Below are positions 62,188 to 64,000 of a stretch of 64,000 nucleotides of DNA, piece after piece. Position 1 is the first letter of the stretch. Every line of letters starts with the position of its first letter. Source of the DNA: Hyphomonas adhaerens MHS-3 (lineage in GTDB: Bacteria; Pseudomonadota; Alphaproteobacteria; Caulobacterales; Hyphomonadaceae); contig NZ_ARYH01000003.1 of assembly GCF_000685235.1 (NCBI RefSeq), positions 248,001-312,000 of the forward strand. The letters run 5' to 3'. The position numbers and the translations under genes are program-made. The notes below the pieces were generated by a model. It saw only the letters and a list, made by a program, of their open reading frames with translations, made no database searches and was not told the DNA's origin.

Positions 62188-63120
62188 ATGAACCTGCGCA
62201 CGATCGACCTGAACCTGTTGCCGGTACTGGAGGCTGTCTATGATGAGCGCAGCCTGACACGCGCCAGTGAAATCCTGCGCATCACCCAGCCTGCGGTCAG
62301 CAACGCCCTGTCCCGGTTGAGGGTTCATTTCGAGGATCCGTTATTTGTCCGCGAAGGCCGCGGCGTGAAGCCGACGGCCATGGCGGAAGCCTTGATGCCC
62401 GCCGTGCGGGAAGCGCTCGACAAGTTGCGATCCGGGCTTGAGCCGCGCTCCGTCTTTGAACCGTCGCGCTCGACCCGCGTGTTCAACCTGTCTGCCCGCG
62501 ATGCCGGCGCCTTCCTGATAGCCCCGGCGCTCGCCGCACGGCTTGAACAGGTGGCGCCGGGCGTGCGCATCCTGTGGAGCCAGCTGCACCGGTCGGCCGT
62601 GGCAGCCGAACTTGCCTCCGGACGGCTGGATCTCGCCATCGACGTCTCTGACCTGCTCGGCATGGACATGGAACGCGAGGTACTCCTGTCGACACCCTAT
62701 GTCTGTGTCCTGTCGCCGGATCATCCGCAGGCAGATCAGGCTCTGACGCCAGACAGCTTCTTCGATCTGCGCCACATTGCCGTGTCCAGCCGGCGGGAAG
62801 GCCGTAGCCTGATCGAGGAACTGGCTCGTACATTCGGACGCCGGATCACGCCGGCTCAGCGCTTGCCGAATTATATGCCGGCACTGGAGATTGTGCGCCA
62901 GACAGGGTTTGCCCTGGTGGCACCACGTCAGATTGCCGAAACCGCAGGCCTGGCCCTGCTGGACCTGCCCTTTGACTTTCCATCGCCCGAATCCACCCTG
63001 TACTGGCACCGGGAGAATGCCGGGGATCCGGCGCTGACATGGCTGCGCGGCCTGATCCGGGACATCTCCCGGGACCTGGAAAAATCCCAGGATCACGCAG
63101 AGTCTGCTGCGGCGTCCTAG
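62188..63120 (+). CDS. LysR-family transcriptional regulator
   Basis: 310 residues from ATG 62188 with GGAG 6 bases upstream (the frame's TTG at 62176 is not needed). The N-terminal HTH LPVLEAVYDERSLTRASEIL and RITQPAVSNALSRLRVHFED match the NodD/LinR-like LysR branch. The effector domain covers about 90-290. The target is unknown; the preceding transporter or the following crotonase gene are candidates. Its stop overlaps the convergent crotonase stop by 4 bases. Confidence 0.92.
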   Translation: MNLRTIDLNLLPVLEAVYDERSLTRASEILRITQPAVSNALSRLRVHFEDPLFVREGRGVKPTAMAEALMPAVREALDKLRSGLEPRSVFEPSRSTRVFNLSARDAGAFLIAPALAARLEQVAPGVRILWSQLHRSAVAAELASGRLDLAIDVSDLLGMDMEREVLLSTPYVCVLSPDHPQADQALTPDSFFDLRHIAVSSRREGRSLIEELARTFGRRITPAQRLPNYMPALEIVRQTGFALVAPRQIAETAGLALLDLPFDFPSPESTLYWHRENAGDPALTWLRGLIRDISRDLEKSQDHAESAAAS

Positions 63121-63794
63121 ATGGTCGACTGTTCCAGCGTCGGCATGATCGCATCGATCGCCGGTTTCCGGACCAGCATCTTGTTGCGGTAATAGGCCCC
63201 ATTGGCGATGGCCTTCAGCGCCGTCGCCGTTTCCATCGCGGTATCCATCAGCGCGTCTGCTTCGACCACCTTGTCCAGCCAACCGACCGGCACGGCCTCG
63301 TCCGGCGTATACAGGCGAGCCTGCACCAGCGCTTCGGTCAGATACATCGGGTTCAGCCGCGCCCGCGGCAGTTCCGTACCAAAGCCTGGCAGCGTCATGC
63401 CATTGACCGTCTCGTTCGCGCCGATCTTAAACGCGCCGCGCGTGCCAATCCGCGTGTCGCCGCCCAACAGGATGAAGGCACCCATGGCGATGGAATGCCC
63501 GGTCGACGCAATGACGACAGGCATCTTGGAGGTAAACAGGCGCATCGCCAGCTGGCCGCCGCCGGTGACCAGTTTACGCACGCCTTCCCCGTCGGATGTG
63601 GCGAGGAATTTCAGGTCGAACCCTGCGGAGAATTTTCCCTCACGCCCGGTCAGCACCAGCACTTTGCCATCCTTCTCCGCTTCATCGAGGCAGGCATTCA
63701 CCGCCTCCAGCATGTCGAGACTGATCGCGTTGGCCTTGCCGTCATCCATGGTGACGACGGAGATGTCATTTTCAGTTTTGACGGTCGCTGTCAT
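63117..63794 (-). CDS. Crotonase/enoyl-CoA hydratase-family protein
   Basis: 225 residues from ATG 63794 (MTATVKTENDISVVTMDDGK), with AAAGGAG 6 bases upstream. The oxyanion-hole motif FSAGFDLKFL and HSIAMGAFILLGGDTRIG belong to the crotonase fold. The glutamates used by true hydratases are not obvious (LTEALVQARLYTPDEAVPVG), so it may be an isomerase or a hydrolase. It lies near other fatty-acid genes of the window but not in an operon with them. Confidence 0.88.
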   Translation of the reverse strand: MTATVKTENDISVVTMDDGKANAISLDMLEAVNACLDEAEKDGKVLVLTGREGKFSAGFDLKFLATSDGEGVRKLVTGGGQLAMRLFTSKMPVVIASTGHSIAMGAFILLGGDTRIGTRGAFKIGANETVNGMTLPGFGTELPRARLNPMYLTEALVQARLYTPDEAVPVGWLDKVVEADALMDTAMETATALKAIANGAYYRNKMLVRKPAIDAIMPTLEQSTI

Positions 63795-63895
63795 GTGGGT
63801 CTCCTTTTGCGGCACAAGGCATCGCGTGCCCTCAAGGAAAGCAAGCATTTCCGGCGCGTCAGGCGTGAAAGGTGGGGTTTCAGCTAGCCCCCCAA

Positions 63896-64000
63896 CTACT
63901 TTCGCCGGGCCTTGAAGAAGGCCTTCAGCAGCTGGCTTGCTGCCTCGCCGCGCGCCTCATCCTGCTCGACGTCCGGCCGCCAGTGGCAGGTCGGCTGTTC
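63896..64000 (-). CDS. tadA: C-terminal fragment, tRNA adenosine-34 deaminase-like (tadA)
   Basis: The last 34 codons of a minus-strand gene that begins beyond the right edge. The visible end EQPTCHWRPDVEQDEARGEA followed by ASQLLKAFFKARRK matches the C-terminal helix of TadA-like nucleoside deaminases (the ...LLKxFFxARR ending). The catalytic HAE and PCxxC motifs would lie outside the window, so the call rests on this tail only. Confidence 0.6.
   Translation of the reverse strand, partial: EQPTCHWRPDVEQDEARGEAASQLLKAFFKARRK

Overview
This 64 kb window is chromosomal DNA of a GC-rich alphaproteobacterium, most likely a marine, stalked or dimorphic type of the Hyphomonadaceae (Hyphomonas/Henriciella-like). 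The evidence is a PodJ-like polar protein with two CtrA-type boxes upstream, another perfect CtrA box before a GIY-YIG gene, an alphaproteobacterial GTTC-N7-GTTC-type SOS box at recA, several acyl-CoA dehydrogenases, and a DUF2093 gene. No species is claimed.

Layout. 1-4.4 kb: a minus-strand fatty-acid cluster (thioesterase, LCAD-type and DmdC-type acyl-CoA dehydrogenases) with a LiuR-like MerR regulator and two matching operator half-palindromes. 4.4-8.2 kb: the CtrA-marked PodJ-like gene. 8.2-11.3 kb: two exported amidohydrolases (one lacking metal ligands) and a small membrane protein. 11.4-17.6 kb: an acyltransferase, then the gcvT-gcvH-gcvPA-gcvPB operon led by a tandem glycine riboswitch. 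17.7-29.2 kb: envelope and housekeeping genes (DUF697, DUF1223, argS, ispH, ferritin-like protein, cytochromes b and c, trhO, GFA, GST). 29.3-31.1 kb: tRNA-Pro(CGG) and a MATE exporter. 31.1-36.3 kb: trpS, alaS and recA on the minus strand. trpS is preceded by an apparently complete ribosome-mediated attenuator with a leaderless 16-codon leader peptide containing Trp-Trp.

36,393-40,099 is a 3.7 kb transposon inserted just upstream of the recA SOS box. It has perfect 20-bp inverted ends and a perfect 8-bp target duplication (AACTTTCT). It carries an IS1-family-like DDE transposase, an XRE-ImmA/IrrE protease-regulator, a KGG-motif basic protein, a Cas2/SinR-like protein and unknown small proteins. 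Two near-identical 18-bp palindromes sit upstream of the cargo operon and of the transposase, which suggests one regulator controls both. This is the strongest candidate for an undescribed system in the window.

40-64 kb: DUF2093, an M23 peptidase, an amidase, a glycerate-kinase-like protein, a quinone reductase, TerC, rnhB, a flavin monooxygenase with an NTF2-like partner, GIY-YIG, a transglutaminase, ttcA, a WYL regulator divergent from a VOC protein, orphan proteins, an OxyR-like regulator without redox cysteines divergent from two small ORFs and nhaA (with a structured leader), a DUF5916-type outer-membrane protein, an HCCA isomerase, an ACAD11-like dehydrogenase, a TSUP transporter, LysR, a crotonase, and the 3' end of a tadA-like gene.
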